This document shows, in pieces, positions 8,796 through 17,653 of a stretch of DNA of 49,645 bases. The notes below the pieces were generated by a model. That model did no database searches. It was given only the letters and a program-made list of their open reading frames with translations, and was not told the origin of the DNA. Numbering within the stretch: the stretch's first letter is position 1; each line of letters begins with the position of its first letter. Where the stretch lies: positions 42,155-91,799 of the forward strand of contig PLEY01000065.1 in the NCBI GenBank assembly GCA_003136595.1. Direction: 5' to 3'. The stretch is from Burkholderiales bacterium. Lineage in GTDB: Bacteria; Pseudomonadota; Gammaproteobacteria; Burkholderiales; Burkholderiaceae_D. The position numbers and the translations under genes were made by a program.

Positions 8796-9033
8796 ACTCG
8801 GATTGCACGCGCGCGCCTCGGCGAAGCTCACCCAGCTGGCCACCCGTTACCAGAGTGAGGTCTGGATGAGCCGCAACGGGCGGCGCGTGAATGCGAAGAG
8901 CATCATGGGCGTGATGATGCTCGCCGCGGGGAAAGGATCGACCGTGACGCTCGAGACGAGCGGCCCCGATGAGGACCAGGCGATGGCGGCGCTGGTGGCG
9001 CTGATCGACAACAAATTCGACGAGGGCCAGTAG
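8764..9033 (+). CDS. ptsH: Phosphocarrier protein HPr
   Basis: 89-residue HPr. Starting at ATG 8764 (GGAG seven bases before) places the phosphohistidine at exactly His15 (KLGLHARASAKL) and the regulatory serine at Ser46 (NAKSIMGVMML), the canonical numbers. An ATG at 8752 lacks a ribosome site. The intact Ser46 region suggests control by an HPr kinase/phosphorylase, a gene not found in this window. The start lies inside the EIIA reading frame. HPr receives phosphate from EI (next gene) and passes it to EIIA. Confidence 0.96.
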   Translation: MPSRDCVISNKLGLHARASAKLTQLATRYQSEVWMSRNGRRVNAKSIMGVMMLAAGKGSTVTLETSGPDEDQAMAALVALIDNKFDEGQ

Positions 9034-9120
9034 GGCCGGACCTCGAGGGCGTTCCTTGCGCCCGGTCGCGAGCCGGACCCGAAACCTTACCCAATCCGCC
9101 CGCGGCAACTAAAAAGGCTT

Positions 9121-10857
9121 ATGGCATTCACCCTGCAAGGCATCCCAGTGTCCCGCGGCATCGCGATCGGGCGCGCCCACGTGCTGGCCGCGGCTGCGCT
9201 CGAGGTGGTCCATTACCGGGTTGCGGTTGAGCAGATCGAGTCCGAGATCGAGCGGCTTGACGATGCCGTCGCCAAGGTTGTCAACGAGTTGTACTCCCTC
9301 GCCTCGGACCTGCCGAGCGATGCACCCCCGGAATTTTCGGCTCTCCTGGAACTGCACCGTCTGATCCTGCAGGATCCTCTGCTGTCTGAGGAGCCGCGCC
9401 GGCTGATCGCCGAGCGCCGCTACAACGCCGAGTGGGCTCTCACCACGCAGCTGCAGGCCGCCGTCGCGCAGTTCGAGGAGATCGAGGACTCCTATCTCGC
9501 GGCGCGGCGCGCCGACGTGGAGCAGGTCGTCGAGCGCGTCCTGAAGCTGCTAACCGGTACCGCGACGGCGTTTCCGGAGCCGGCCCTGGGCAATGACGAC
9601 ATGCTGATCGTCGCTCATGACATCGCCCCGGCCGACATGCTCCAGTTCAAGAAGCGACCGTTTGGCGGCTTTGCGACCGACCTCGGCAGCGCCACGTCGC
9701 ATACAGCGATCGTCGCGCGCAGCCTGGATATTCCGGCGATCGTCGGCTTGAGCAGCGCCTCGCGGCTGATCCGCCAGGACGAGTGGGTGATCATCGACGG
9801 CGACGCCGGGGTATTGATCGTCGATCCGAGTCCGATCCTCCTCGAGGAATACCGGTTAAAGCGCCGCGACGCCGAGATCCAGCGTGAGAAACTGCGGCGG
9901 CTTGCCACCATGCCCACGCGCACGCTCGACGAAGTCCCCATCGAGCTGCTTGCGAACATCGAGCTGCCGGCCGACTGTGCCATGGCCAACGATGTCGGGG
10001 CCATGGGGATCGGACTGTATCGCACCGAGTTTCTTTTCATGAACCGGCACGGGGCCTTGCCCGACGAGCATGAACAGTTCGAGGCCTACCGCGCCGTCGT
10101 CGACGCCATGAGTGGCCGGCCGGTGACCATCCGCACGCTCGACATCGGCGCGGACAAGCCGCTCGACGCCGAGGTCCCCTCGAACGCCTCGAATCCGGCG
10201 CTCGGCCTGCGTGCGATCCGCTACTGTCTGGCTGAACCGCAGATGTTCCTCACGCAGCTGCGCGCCATCCTGCGGGCCTCGGCGTTCGGGCCGACGCGCC
10301 TGCTTATTCCGATGATCGCCCACGTCCATGAGATCGACCAGGTCCTGAACCTCATCGCCCACGCCAAGGAGCAGCTGGTCGCGCGCCACCTGGACTTTGA
10401 CCGCAACCTGCTGGTGGGTGGCATGATCGAGATCCCGGCCGCCGCCCTGAGCCTTTCAGGATTCATCAAGCGCCTCGATTTCCTGTCGATCGGGACCAAC
10501 GACCTCATCCAGTACACCCTGGCGATCGACCGGACTGACAACACCGTCGCCCACCTCTATGATCCCCTGCATCCGGCCGTCCTGCAGCTCGTCGCGCAGA
10601 CCATCCGCGCGGGCGAGCGCGCCGGAATTCCGGTCGCCGTCTGCGGGGAGATGGCCGGCGACCCGGCTCTGGCCCGCCTGCTCCTCGGCATGGGGTTGCG
10701 CGAGTTCTCGATGCATCCGGCCCAGATCCTGTCGGTCAAGCAAGAAATCCTGCGCGCCGACCTGACGCGCTGCAGGGCGATCACCAAGAAGGTCATGGCC
10801 GCCTCGGAACCGGCGAAGATTCGCGCGCTGCTTGACGCGAATGCGCCGCTCGCATGA
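9121..10857 (+). CDS. ptsI: PTS enzyme I (phosphoenolpyruvate-protein phosphotransferase)
   Basis: 578-residue enzyme I that transfers phosphate from phosphoenolpyruvate to HPr. It begins QGIPVSRGIAIGRAHVL, carries the active-site histidine in GSATSHTAIVARS (His194), the PEP-binding barrel segments GIGLYRTEFLFM and ALGLRAIRYCLAEP, and the catalytic cysteine in VAVCGEMAGDP (Cys508). All are family-standard. AAGG lies just before the ATG. It follows ptsH by 87 bases with no terminator and closes the gsh-pts gene run. With only EIIA present the chain EI-HPr-EIIA looks like a regulatory phosphorelay. Confidence 0.96.
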   Translation: MAFTLQGIPVSRGIAIGRAHVLAAAALEVVHYRVAVEQIESEIERLDDAVAKVVNELYSLASDLPSDAPPEFSALLELHRLILQDPLLSEEPRRLIAERRYNAEWALTTQLQAAVAQFEEIEDSYLAARRADVEQVVERVLKLLTGTATAFPEPALGNDDMLIVAHDIAPADMLQFKKRPFGGFATDLGSATSHTAIVARSLDIPAIVGLSSASRLIRQDEWVIIDGDAGVLIVDPSPILLEEYRLKRRDAEIQREKLRRLATMPTRTLDEVPIELLANIELPADCAMANDVGAMGIGLYRTEFLFMNRHGALPDEHEQFEAYRAVVDAMSGRPVTIRTLDIGADKPLDAEVPSNASNPALGLRAIRYCLAEPQMFLTQLRAILRASAFGPTRLLIPMIAHVHEIDQVLNLIAHAKEQLVARHLDFDRNLLVGGMIEIPAAALSLSGFIKRLDFLSIGTNDLIQYTLAIDRTDNTVAHLYDPLHPAVLQLVAQTIRAGERAGIPVAVCGEMAGDPALARLLLGMGLREFSMHPAQILSVKQEILRADLTRCRAITKKVMAASEPAKIRALLDANAPLA

Positions 10858-10951
10858 TCGACGCCCCCGCGCGATCCCGGCCCGAGGCCTGTAGAGACGT
10901 TTCAGTCGGGCATCTGGACGCCCGCGGGGGCTTCATGCACACTCGACGCGC

Positions 10952-10981
10952 CACCTGGCGACGCAGAGCCGCCAGGTGTTT
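10952..10981 (+). terminator. Probable terminator after ptsI
   Basis: A perfect nine-base stem (CACCTGGCG at 10952-10960 with CGCCAGGTG at 10970-10978) encloses a nine-base loop and is followed by only a short T tract. A second long-range GC stem (10863-10871 with 10923-10931) lies just before it. Together they probably end the pts transcript. The weak T run lowers confidence. Confidence 0.5.
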
Positions 10982-11038
10982 GTCCCGAGGCGCACCCACC
11001 CCAGGGCGCGCGGTCGGCTCACAACCGGAGACATAGAC

Positions 11039-13558
11039 TTGTCGCAAACCAACGCATCGCTGCCGGAACTGTCGCAGTTCCTCGCTCGAGGCGCAGGAGA
11101 TGTCGTGTGGCTTTACCAGCCGCCCTCGACGACTCCAGTAACTGTCACGGGGGCCTTCGCGGACCTGTTCGGCCGGGCCCTGCCCTCGGAGGGGCGGGTG
11201 TCCCATCGCTGGAAGGCGTGGGTTCATCCCGAGGACCAGGTGGCGGTGAGCCAGGCCTTCGAGGCGGGACTGGTGAATGGGTCCTACGACCAGGTCTTTC
11301 GCGTGGTGCTGCCCGATGGACGCTTGCGCTGGCTGCATGACCGTGCGCTGCTCCTGGGCGCCCTTGGCGTCATTCGCGTCACCAGCGACATCAGCCCCCC
11401 GGCAGCCGGCGAACCCGGGGCGGGGCAGGGCCCTGCCCCGGCACGCGAGCGTGACGACCCACACGCCGATGCAGCGAGCGAGATGAGCCTCGTGCTCGAC
11501 CGTCTGGGCCGGATCACAGACGTCGGCCGCCCCTATGCCAAGCTTCTCGGCCGGTCGCGTGAGGACCTCCTTGGCCACCCATTTCTCGACGGCGTCGACG
11601 CGGCGCAGCGTGACGAGGTGATGAGCCAGTTCGCGCGGCTGGTGGCCGAGCCGCATGGACGCAGCGCGGTCGAGTGGTGCGTGACGACGGGCGCGGACCA
11701 GCGCCTCTGGGTCGAGGGCACGCTGCGCAATCTCCTCGGCGACCCCCAGGTCGGTGGCCTGGTCGTGAGCCTTCGTGAGGTGACCGCGCACAACCAGGCG
11801 CTGCGCCATCTCGCCGAGCGTGTCGCCACGCTCGAATCGGAGCTGGCCGCACGCGCCACCGAGCTCGAACACGCCAACTCCCGGTTGCGCGAGCTCGATC
11901 GCCTGCAGCGCAAGGTGCTCATGACGCTGCCCGATGTGTTCATGCGCTGCAGCCGGGACTCGACCATTCTGGATATTTCCGGGCCTGAACAGCAGCTGGT
12001 CGCGCCAGCCGAAGAGCTGCTCGGCGCACGCTTCGTGCTGCGCCCCGAACTCTCCGACTCGGTGCGCGCGCTCTGGGACCAGACCCTCAAGCGGGCTCTC
12101 GATACCGGGCGCAACCAGATTTGCGATTACCCCCTGCACGTGCTGGCGGGGCCGCGCGAATTCGAGGCGCGCTTTACGCCGATCAGCAATGAGGAGGTTG
12201 CCGTGATCGTGCGCGACGTGGCCGAGCGCAACCGCCTGCGCGACCGGGTCGAGCATGTCGCCATGCACGACGAGCTGACCGGCCTTCTGAACCGCAACGC
12301 GATCCGCGAGCGGCTCGATGAGCAGTTCGCGCGCCGACCGGATGCGCCGGTCGCCCTGTTGGTGATCGATCTGGACCGCTTCAAGCAGGTCAACGACACC
12401 CTCGGACACGCCATCGGGGATACGCTCCTGAAGGTGGTCGCCAACCGCATCACGCGCCGCGCTGGCAATGACTCGCTGCGGGCGCGCCTGGCGGGGGACG
12501 AGTTTGCGCTCGCGATCGACTGCCGGGAGGTGCCGGAGCCCCGCACGCACGTCGAGGCCTTCGTGCTCGCGCTCATCACCGAGCTTGGCAACCGCATGCG
12601 GCTGCACGGCGAATCGCTGTATCTGACCCCGAGCGTCGGCGTGGCGATCTATCCCCGCGATGCGCGCAATGCAGACACTCTCCTGCGCAACGCCGATGTG
12701 GCGATGATGCGGGCCAAGGAGCTCGGTCGCAATTCCTTCCAGTTCTACGACCCTGACATCGCTGCGCAGGCCAGCTCGCTGTTCAATACCGAGCAGAGTC
12801 TGCGCCGCGCGCTCGACGAGGGGCAGCTGGCATGTCTGTACCAGCCCAAGATCAGGGTCCAGGATGGGACCATCTCGGGTGTCGAAGCGCTGGTACGCTG
12901 GCACGCCCCGGACGGCCAGGTCTTGTCACCCGAGCGCTTCATCCCGCTTGCCGAACGTACCGGGCTCATCAAGCAGCTTGGCCATTGGGTGCTGCGCGAG
13001 GCGATCCGGCAGCTTGCCGAGTTGCCAGGGCTCGGTCGTCCGCTCACGGACCTCGCGATCAACGTCTCGGCGCATCAGCTGCGCGACAGCCAGTTCCTGG
13101 GCGTTGTGCGCACCGCCTTGACCGACTTCGACTTTCCGGTGGAACGCCTGACGCTCGAGATCGCGGAGACGGCGTTTTTCGACGACATGCAGGTCACCTC
13201 TGATGCCCTGGCCGAGATCGCGCATCTTGGGGTGCGCCTGTCCATCGATGACTTCGGCACGGGCTACGGTGGCCTGTCCTGGCTCAAGACGCTTCCGGTC
13301 CAGGAGATCAAGATCGACCGCAGCTTCATCAAGGGCTGCGCGATCGACGCCTTCGACGCAACGATCGTCAGCGGCCTGATCGAGATCGCCCACAATCTGG
13401 GCATCGAGGTCGTCGCCGAAGGCGTCGAGCGTGCCGACCAGATCGCCTTTCTGACCCAGGTCAAATGCGACGTGATCCAGGGCTTTTTCCTGGGCATGCC
13501 GATGAGCCTTCCCGACCTCGCCCGCACCAACCGGCTTTGGCAGGGGCCGCGGGTCTAA
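11039..13558 (+). CDS. PAS-GGDEF-EAL protein, cyclic-di-GMP turnover
   Basis: 839 residues with no membrane helix, so probably cytoplasmic. Order: PAS fold (about 10-120, ending in HPEDQ...RVVLPDGRLRWLHD), second PAS (about 145-265), coiled coil (EL-rich, about 265-300), third PAS-like region (to about 395), GGDEF domain with the signature AGDEF at 485-489, and EAL domain with the EAL motif at 616-618. In the EAL domain the catalytic set is complete (EAL, AINVSAH, EIAETA, SIDDFGTGYG, KIDRSF, AEGVE, QGFF), so phosphodiesterase activity is expected. The first Gly of GGDEF is Ala, a change often tolerated, and no RxxD inhibitory site is in register before it. TTG 11039 is chosen because GGAG lies eight bases upstream. 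It precedes the response-regulator gene by only 12 bases. Confidence 0.9.
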   Translation: MSQTNASLPELSQFLARGAGDVVWLYQPPSTTPVTVTGAFADLFGRALPSEGRVSHRWKAWVHPEDQVAVSQAFEAGLVNGSYDQVFRVVLPDGRLRWLHDRALLLGALGVIRVTSDISPPAAGEPGAGQGPAPARERDDPHADAASEMSLVLDRLGRITDVGRPYAKLLGRSREDLLGHPFLDGVDAAQRDEVMSQFARLVAEPHGRSAVEWCVTTGADQRLWVEGTLRNLLGDPQVGGLVVSLREVTAHNQALRHLAERVATLESELAARATELEHANSRLRELDRLQRKVLMTLPDVFMRCSRDSTILDISGPEQQLVAPAEELLGARFVLRPELSDSVRALWDQTLKRALDTGRNQICDYPLHVLAGPREFEARFTPISNEEVAVIVRDVAERNRLRDRVEHVAMHDELTGLLNRNAIRERLDEQFARRPDAPVALLVIDLDRFKQVNDTLGHAIGDTLLKVVANRITRRAGNDSLRARLAGDEFALAIDCREVPEPRTHVEAFVLALITELGNRMRLHGESLYLTPSVGVAIYPRDARNADTLLRNADVAMMRAKELGRNSFQFYDPDIAAQASSLFNTEQSLRRALDEGQLACLYQPKIRVQDGTISGVEALVRWHAPDGQVLSPERFIPLAERTGLIKQLGHWVLREAIRQLAELPGLGRPLTDLAINVSAHQLRDSQFLGVVRTALTDFDFPVERLTLEIAETAFFDDMQVTSDALAEIAHLGVRLSIDDFGTGYGGLSWLKTLPVQEIKIDRSFIKGCAIDAFDATIVSGLIEIAHNLGIEVVAEGVERADQIAFLTQVKCDVIQGFFLGMPMSLPDLARTNRLWQGPRV

Positions 13559-13570
13559 AGAGGGGCCTGT

Positions 13571-14239
13571 ATGCGCGTGCTCCTGGTCGAAGATGACGCG
13601 ATGATCGGCGCGAGCGTGCGCCAGGGACTGCGCCAGGAGGGCTTCGCGCTCGACTGGGTCAAGGACGGGGTTGCCGCCGAGACAGCCCTTGCGTGCGAGT
13701 CCTACGACCTGCTGCTGCTGGATCTGGGCCTGCCGCGCAAGTCCGGCCTCGAGGTGTTGAGGGGCCTGCGCCGGGACGGCGCGAGCCTGCCGGTGCTCAT
13801 CATCACCGCGCGCGATGCGATCGCCGACCGTATCGCCGGACTGGACGCCGGGGCCGACGACTATCTGGTCAAGCCCTTCGATCTGGATGAGCTCGCCGCC
13901 CGCATACGGGCACTGCTGAGACGCCATGCCGGACGGGGCGAGCCGCTCATCCGCATCGCGAACCTGTCGATCAATCCGGCCACTCACGCGGTGCTGCTCG
14001 ACGACGAGCCCGTGGCGCTCTCGGCCCGCGAATTCGCCGTGTTGCTCGCGCTCGTCGAGCGCCCAGGCGCCGTCCTCTCGCGCGCCCAGCTCGAGGAAAA
14101 GCTCTATGGCTGGGGCGAGGAGATCGGCAGCAACGCGATCGAGGTCTATATCCATGGATTGCGTAAGAAGCTCGGCGCGGGCTTTATCCGCAACGTGCGC
14201 GGCGTGGGCTACACCGTGCCGAAATCCGGCGCCGCGTGA
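13571..14239 (+). CDS. OmpR/PhoB-family response regulator, QseB/PmrA-like
   Basis: 222-residue regulator with an N-terminal receiver domain (acidic pocket EDD at 8-9, phospho-acceptor Asp51 in LLLLDLGLPRKSG, conserved Lys in YLVKPFDLDEL) and a C-terminal winged-helix DNA-binding domain (LSAREFAVLLALVERPGAVLSR, NAIEVYIHGLRKKLG). Length and sequence place it with QseB, PmrA and TctD-like regulators. The stop overlaps the kinase start (ATGA), a standard two-component pair. A YTTAAG-N5-YTTAAG direct repeat, the type of site used by PmrA/QseB-like proteins, lies downstream in front of the protease gene, suggesting a local target. Confidence 0.93.
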   Translation: MRVLLVEDDAMIGASVRQGLRQEGFALDWVKDGVAAETALACESYDLLLLDLGLPRKSGLEVLRGLRRDGASLPVLIITARDAIADRIAGLDAGADDYLVKPFDLDELAARIRALLRRHAGRGEPLIRIANLSINPATHAVLLDDEPVALSAREFAVLLALVERPGAVLSRAQLEEKLYGWGEEIGSNAIEVYIHGLRKKLGAGFIRNVRGVGYTVPKSGAA

Positions 14240-15588
14240 TGTCGATCCAGCGGCGGCTTCTGATGTCGCTCCTCGGCGTGCTTCTGGCGGGTGCCGCCCT
14301 GACCGGCGGCATCGTCTACCGGGAAGCCGGCGAGGAGGCCAGCGTCCTCTTCGACTACCAGCTACGTCAGGTCGCCCAGTCCCTCCCCTCCGAAGCGTTC
14401 CGGGCGCTGGTCGTGCCGCGCGCCGGTCTGCCGGGCACCGAGGGCGGCGTCGTGGTGCAGATCTGGAACCTGCGCGGCGAGCGCCTGTATCTCTCGCACC
14501 CCGATGCGCATCTGCCCGAGCAGGCTGAACTCGGATTCGCAACCGTGAAGGCCTTGGACGGCGAGTGGCGCACCTACAGCGCCCTGTTCGCCGATGTCGT
14601 GATCCAGGTCGCGCAACCGATGCGGGTACGGCGCGAACTGGCTGCGGCCGTCGCGCTGCGCACGGTGATGCCACTGCTCCTGGTGCTGCCGGTGCTTGGC
14701 ATCCTGATCTGGTTAACCGTCGGGCGCGGCATGCGACCGGTCCTGCGCGTGGCGCGCGAGATCGGCGAGCGCAGTCCGCAGGCCATGGAGCCCCTGCGCG
14801 AAGCCCATCTCCCCGAGGAGATCAGACCCCTGGTCGCTGCGATCAATGGTCTGCTGCTGCGGCTCGCCCGCGCCCTGGCGTCGCAGCGCGACTTCATCGC
14901 CGATGCGGCGCATGAGTTGCGCTCGCCCCTGACCGCGCTGCTGCTGCAGGTCCAGCTCGCGGAACGTGCGCACTCGGAGACGGAGCGCGCGCAGGCCCTC
15001 GAGGCGCTCCGGCTGGGCCTTGGCCGAACGGGGCATCTCGTCGAGCAGCTGCTCGCCCTGGCGCGTGCCGAACCGGAGGCGACGCCCCTGCACCTCGAGC
15101 GCCTCGAGCTCGCCCAGCTCGCGCGCTCGGTGGTGGCGGACATGACCCCGCTCGCGCTTCTAACCCACATCGATCTTGGCGTCCTGGCCGAGAGTCCAGG
15201 GGTCATCGAGGCCGATGTCGAGGCCATGCGTGTGCTGGTGCGCAACCTGGTTGAGAACGCCCTGCATTTTGCGCCGCCTGGCAGTGGCGTCGACGTCACC
15301 GTGCTCGAGTCCGAGGGCGAGTGCATCCTGCGCGTGGCCGACATGGGTCCGGGCATTCCGGAGGCCGAGCGGGAGCGTGTGTTCGACAGGTTCTATCGGA
15401 GCGCCCACACCGATGTCCCCGGCAGTGGTCTCGGGCTTGCCATCGTGCGCAGGATTGCGCTGCGGCATGGGGCACGCGTGGCGTTGCAGGATCGCGCCGA
15501 TGGTCACAGCGGACTGGTTGCCGAGATCCGGTTCCCAGCCAAAGGGGCGCTTGGCACCCGGGAGCGGCAGGCCTTAAGTCTGCTTTAA
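14239..15588 (+). CDS. Sensor histidine kinase of the QseC/PmrB type
   Basis: 449 residues. Two membrane helices (about 10-30 and 137-160) flank a short periplasmic domain of roughly 105 residues, followed by a HAMP-like linker, the dimerisation and phosphotransfer region with His225 (DAAHELRSPLTAL), and a catalytic ATPase domain with N box (LVRNLVENALHFAPPG), G1 (VADMGPGIP), F (RVFDRFYRS) and G2 (GSGLGLAIV) motifs. All catalytic residues are present. It is the cognate partner of the upstream regulator by overlap. The signal is unknown; QseC/PmrB relatives sense envelope conditions such as metals or hydroxylated compounds. Confidence 0.93.
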   Translation: MSIQRRLLMSLLGVLLAGAALTGGIVYREAGEEASVLFDYQLRQVAQSLPSEAFRALVVPRAGLPGTEGGVVVQIWNLRGERLYLSHPDAHLPEQAELGFATVKALDGEWRTYSALFADVVIQVAQPMRVRRELAAAVALRTVMPLLLVLPVLGILIWLTVGRGMRPVLRVAREIGERSPQAMEPLREAHLPEEIRPLVAAINGLLLRLARALASQRDFIADAAHELRSPLTALLLQVQLAERAHSETERAQALEALRLGLGRTGHLVEQLLALARAEPEATPLHLERLELAQLARSVVADMTPLALLTHIDLGVLAESPGVIEADVEAMRVLVRNLVENALHFAPPGSGVDVTVLESEGECILRVADMGPGIPEAERERVFDRFYRSAHTDVPGSGLGLAIVRRIALRHGARVALQDRADGHSGLVAEIRFPAKGALGTRERQALSLL

Positions 15589-15589
15589 G
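15573..15589 (+). promoter_or_regulatory. YTTAAG direct repeat, candidate QseB/PmrA-type operator before degP
   Basis: CTTAAG and TTTAAG half-sites start exactly 11 bases apart, one helical turn, as in the PmrA/QseB consensus of two YTTAA half-sites. It straddles the end of the kinase gene, 55 bases upstream of the protease start. It stands out in GC-rich sequence. The assignment to the adjacent regulator is inference. Confidence 0.5.
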
Positions 15590-15643
15590 CCAGCGGCCCT
15601 AGGATGGCAGCGTTGGTAACCGATTCCCCTTAGGAGATGAACC

Positions 15644-17122
15644 ATGCAGACCACACCCCTCGTCAAACGCCTTGTCGCGGCCGGACTCATCGCCGCCGCC
15701 GGTTTTGGCGTCGCGCGCTTCGATTTGCCTGGGTTGGACACTGCCCGGGCCGCAACCACCGCCACCGCCGCCCCGGCCGCCGTGCCGCCCGCAGGCGCGA
15801 CCAGCAGCAACGCCGCGGTCGCACTTCCCAACTTCACCTCGCTCGTACAGCGCTTCGGGCCGGCGGTCGTGAACATTTCCGTGACGGCCAAGCAAACGCA
15901 GACCGCCATGAACATGGGCGACCCCAACAGCGACGATCCGCTTAGCCAGTTCTTCCGGGGCTTCCCAGGCTTGGTCGCCCCCCACGGCGGACCGCGCATC
16001 GTCCACGGGGTCGGTTCCGGCTTCATTGTGAGTGCCGATGGTTACATCTTGACCAACGCGCACGTGGTCCAGGGGGCAACCGAGGTCACGGTCAAGCTCA
16101 CCGACCGGCGTGAGTTCCGGGCCAAGGTGATCGGGCTCGATAAGAAGAGCGATATTGCCGTCATCAAGATCGACGCGCAGAGCCTTCCGGTGGTCACGCT
16201 GGGCAACGCCGATGGGGTGCAGGTCGGTGAATGGGTACTGGCGATCGGCTCGCCCTTCGGTTTTGAGAATTCCGTGACCTCGGGGATTGTGAGCGCCAAG
16301 GCGCGCGCCCTGCCCGATGACAGCTACACGCCGTTCATCCAGACCGACGTCGCGGTCAATCCGGGCAATTCCGGCGGCCCGCTTTTCAACATGAACGGTG
16401 ATGTGATCGGCATCAATTCGCAGATCTTCTCCGAGACCGGAGGCTATCAGGGCCTGTCGTTTGCCATCCCGATCAATATTGCGATCAAGGTCAAGGACGA
16501 TCTGATCGCGCATGGCAAGGTGGTGCGCGGTCGCCTCGGTGTCACAGTCCAGGAAGTCAATCAACAACTCGCAAACTCCTTCGGGCTGCCGCGTCCGATG
16601 GGTGCCTTGGTCAGCGAAGTGCAAGGCGATGGCCCGGCGGCAAATTCCGGACTCAAGGCGGGCGATGTGATCACCCAGATCAATGACCGGCCGGTTGAGC
16701 GCTCTGCGGATCTGCCTTCGGCCGTCGCCGAACTCAAGCCCGGCACGCGTGCACACTTGCAGGTGTGGCGCGCTGGCAAGTCCACACCGATCGAGGTCAC
16801 CATCGGTGAGCTCAGCGATTCCAAGGAGGTCGCGACGGCCCAGCCCGCGGTCGACCACGGCCGCCTCGGTCTCGCCGTGCGGCCACTGCTGCCCGAAGAA
16901 CGCAGTCAGTTGGGAGGCGCATCCGGACTGCTCGTCGAGGGCGTGAGCGGTCCAGCGCAGGCAGCGGGCGTTCAGCCTGGTGACGTCGTGCTGGCGGTCA
17001 ATGGCACGCCGGTGCGCTCGCCGGAGCAACTCAAGAACGTCGTGACGAAAGCCAGCAGCAGCGTGGCACTGCTGATTCAGCGGCAGGGCAGCAAGCTCTT
17101 CGTGCCGATCGAGCTCGGCTAG
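15644..17122 (+). CDS. degP: Do-family periplasmic serine protease (DegP/MucD-like)
   Basis: 492-residue HtrA protease and chaperone of the periplasm. An N-terminal hydrophobic segment (about 8-22) serves as signal or anchor, followed by an Ala/Pro-rich linker. The trypsin-like domain carries the triad His140 (TNAHVVQG), Asp170 (KSDIAVIKI) and Ser243 (NPGNSGGPLF), and two PDZ domains follow (RGRLGVTVQEV and HGRLGLAVRPL onward). AGGAG precedes ATG 15644. It lies 55 bases after the two-component genes, behind a candidate operator for that system, so envelope-stress control by it is plausible. Whether it is best called DegP, DegQ or MucD cannot be settled here. Confidence 0.93.
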   Translation: MQTTPLVKRLVAAGLIAAAGFGVARFDLPGLDTARAATTATAAPAAVPPAGATSSNAAVALPNFTSLVQRFGPAVVNISVTAKQTQTAMNMGDPNSDDPLSQFFRGFPGLVAPHGGPRIVHGVGSGFIVSADGYILTNAHVVQGATEVTVKLTDRREFRAKVIGLDKKSDIAVIKIDAQSLPVVTLGNADGVQVGEWVLAIGSPFGFENSVTSGIVSAKARALPDDSYTPFIQTDVAVNPGNSGGPLFNMNGDVIGINSQIFSETGGYQGLSFAIPINIAIKVKDDLIAHGKVVRGRLGVTVQEVNQQLANSFGLPRPMGALVSEVQGDGPAANSGLKAGDVITQINDRPVERSADLPSAVAELKPGTRAHLQVWRAGKSTPIEVTIGELSDSKEVATAQPAVDHGRLGLAVRPLLPEERSQLGGASGLLVEGVSGPAQAAGVQPGDVVLAVNGTPVRSPEQLKNVVTKASSSVALLIQRQGSKLFVPIELG

Positions 17123-17154
17123 ACCACCGGCCCCGCAAGGCATTGCAAGACCCC

Positions 17155-17191
17155 AGCAGACCCCGCGCGCACTGAGCGAGTGGGGCCTGCT
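17155..17191 (+). terminator. Weak hairpin between degP and the small secreted-protein gene
   Basis: AGCAG and CTGCT arms flank CCCC/GGGG, with one A-C mismatch and an inner CACT/AGTG stem; it is followed by TCTTATT. It could be an attenuator that lowers expression of the next gene, whose ribosome site begins about ten bases later. The fold was made by hand. Confidence 0.35.
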
Positions 17192-17215
17192 CTTATTAAG
17201 GAAAGGAGCATCATC

Positions 17216-17638
17216 GTGAGACACATATCCTTCTATGGCGCCCGTGCGGCGCTCGCTACCCTTGGCGTGGCGCTTGCAGCGAGCGCCTGGTCGGCTCCGC
17301 TGACCGAACAGCATCAGGGGTCCGCGAGCTATGTGAGCGGCGGAATCGGGGACGATGAGGACACAGCCATCAAAGCCATGCGGCATGCCTATCCGGTGTC
17401 GATGACGTTCACCCTGCGCCAGGACGGCCATGCCGAGTACCTGGCCGACGTCCCGGTCGCGATCCGCGATGCCAAGGGCAAGCTGGTTCTCGACATCAAG
17501 GCCAACGGGCCCTACCTGCTGGTGCGGCTCCCGGCAGGTCACTATGTCGTCGAGACATCGCATCACGGCCAGATCAAGACGCGCAAATTCGATATCGGCG
17601 ACCATACCAGCGAGACCCTCAGCTTCGAATGGTCCTAA
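17216..17638 (+). CDS. Small secreted protein with carboxypeptidase-regulatory-like beta fold, unknown function
   Basis: 140 residues. A signal peptide (about 1-26, ending ASAWSA) precedes a mature domain containing QGSASYVSGGIGDDED, then alternating strands with DVPVAIRDAKGKLVLDIKANGPYLLVRLPAGHYVVE. That strand pattern, with an Asn-Gly-Pro-Tyr turn and a PAGHYVVE strand, is typical of transthyretin or carboxypeptidase-regulatory-like folds. The GTG start at 17216 has a good ribosome site (GGAAAGGAG); an in-frame upstream start would spoil the signal peptide. It follows degP in the same direction and may share its control. I recognise the fold type but no named function. Periplasmic location is expected. 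Confidence 0.75.
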   Translation: MRHISFYGARAALATLGVALAASAWSAPLTEQHQGSASYVSGGIGDDEDTAIKAMRHAYPVSMTFTLRQDGHAEYLADVPVAIRDAKGKLVLDIKANGPYLLVRLPAGHYVVETSHHGQIKTRKFDIGDHTSETLSFEWS

Positions 17639-17653
17639 GCCAGGGCTGACTTT

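Noticed and set aside
10863-10931. Long-range GC stem after ptsI as a separate terminator
   Set aside because: The nine-base arms are perfect, but the 51-base loop and missing T run make it unlikely to terminate alone.
10793-12904. 703-residue minus-strand frame opposite the GGDEF-EAL gene
   Set aside because: A shadow frame of a high-GC gene; the plus strand encodes a complete domain set with catalytic motifs.
15599-17605. 668-residue minus-strand frame opposite degP
   Set aside because: Composition is Arg/Gly/His-rich with no motif; the plus strand encodes an intact protease.
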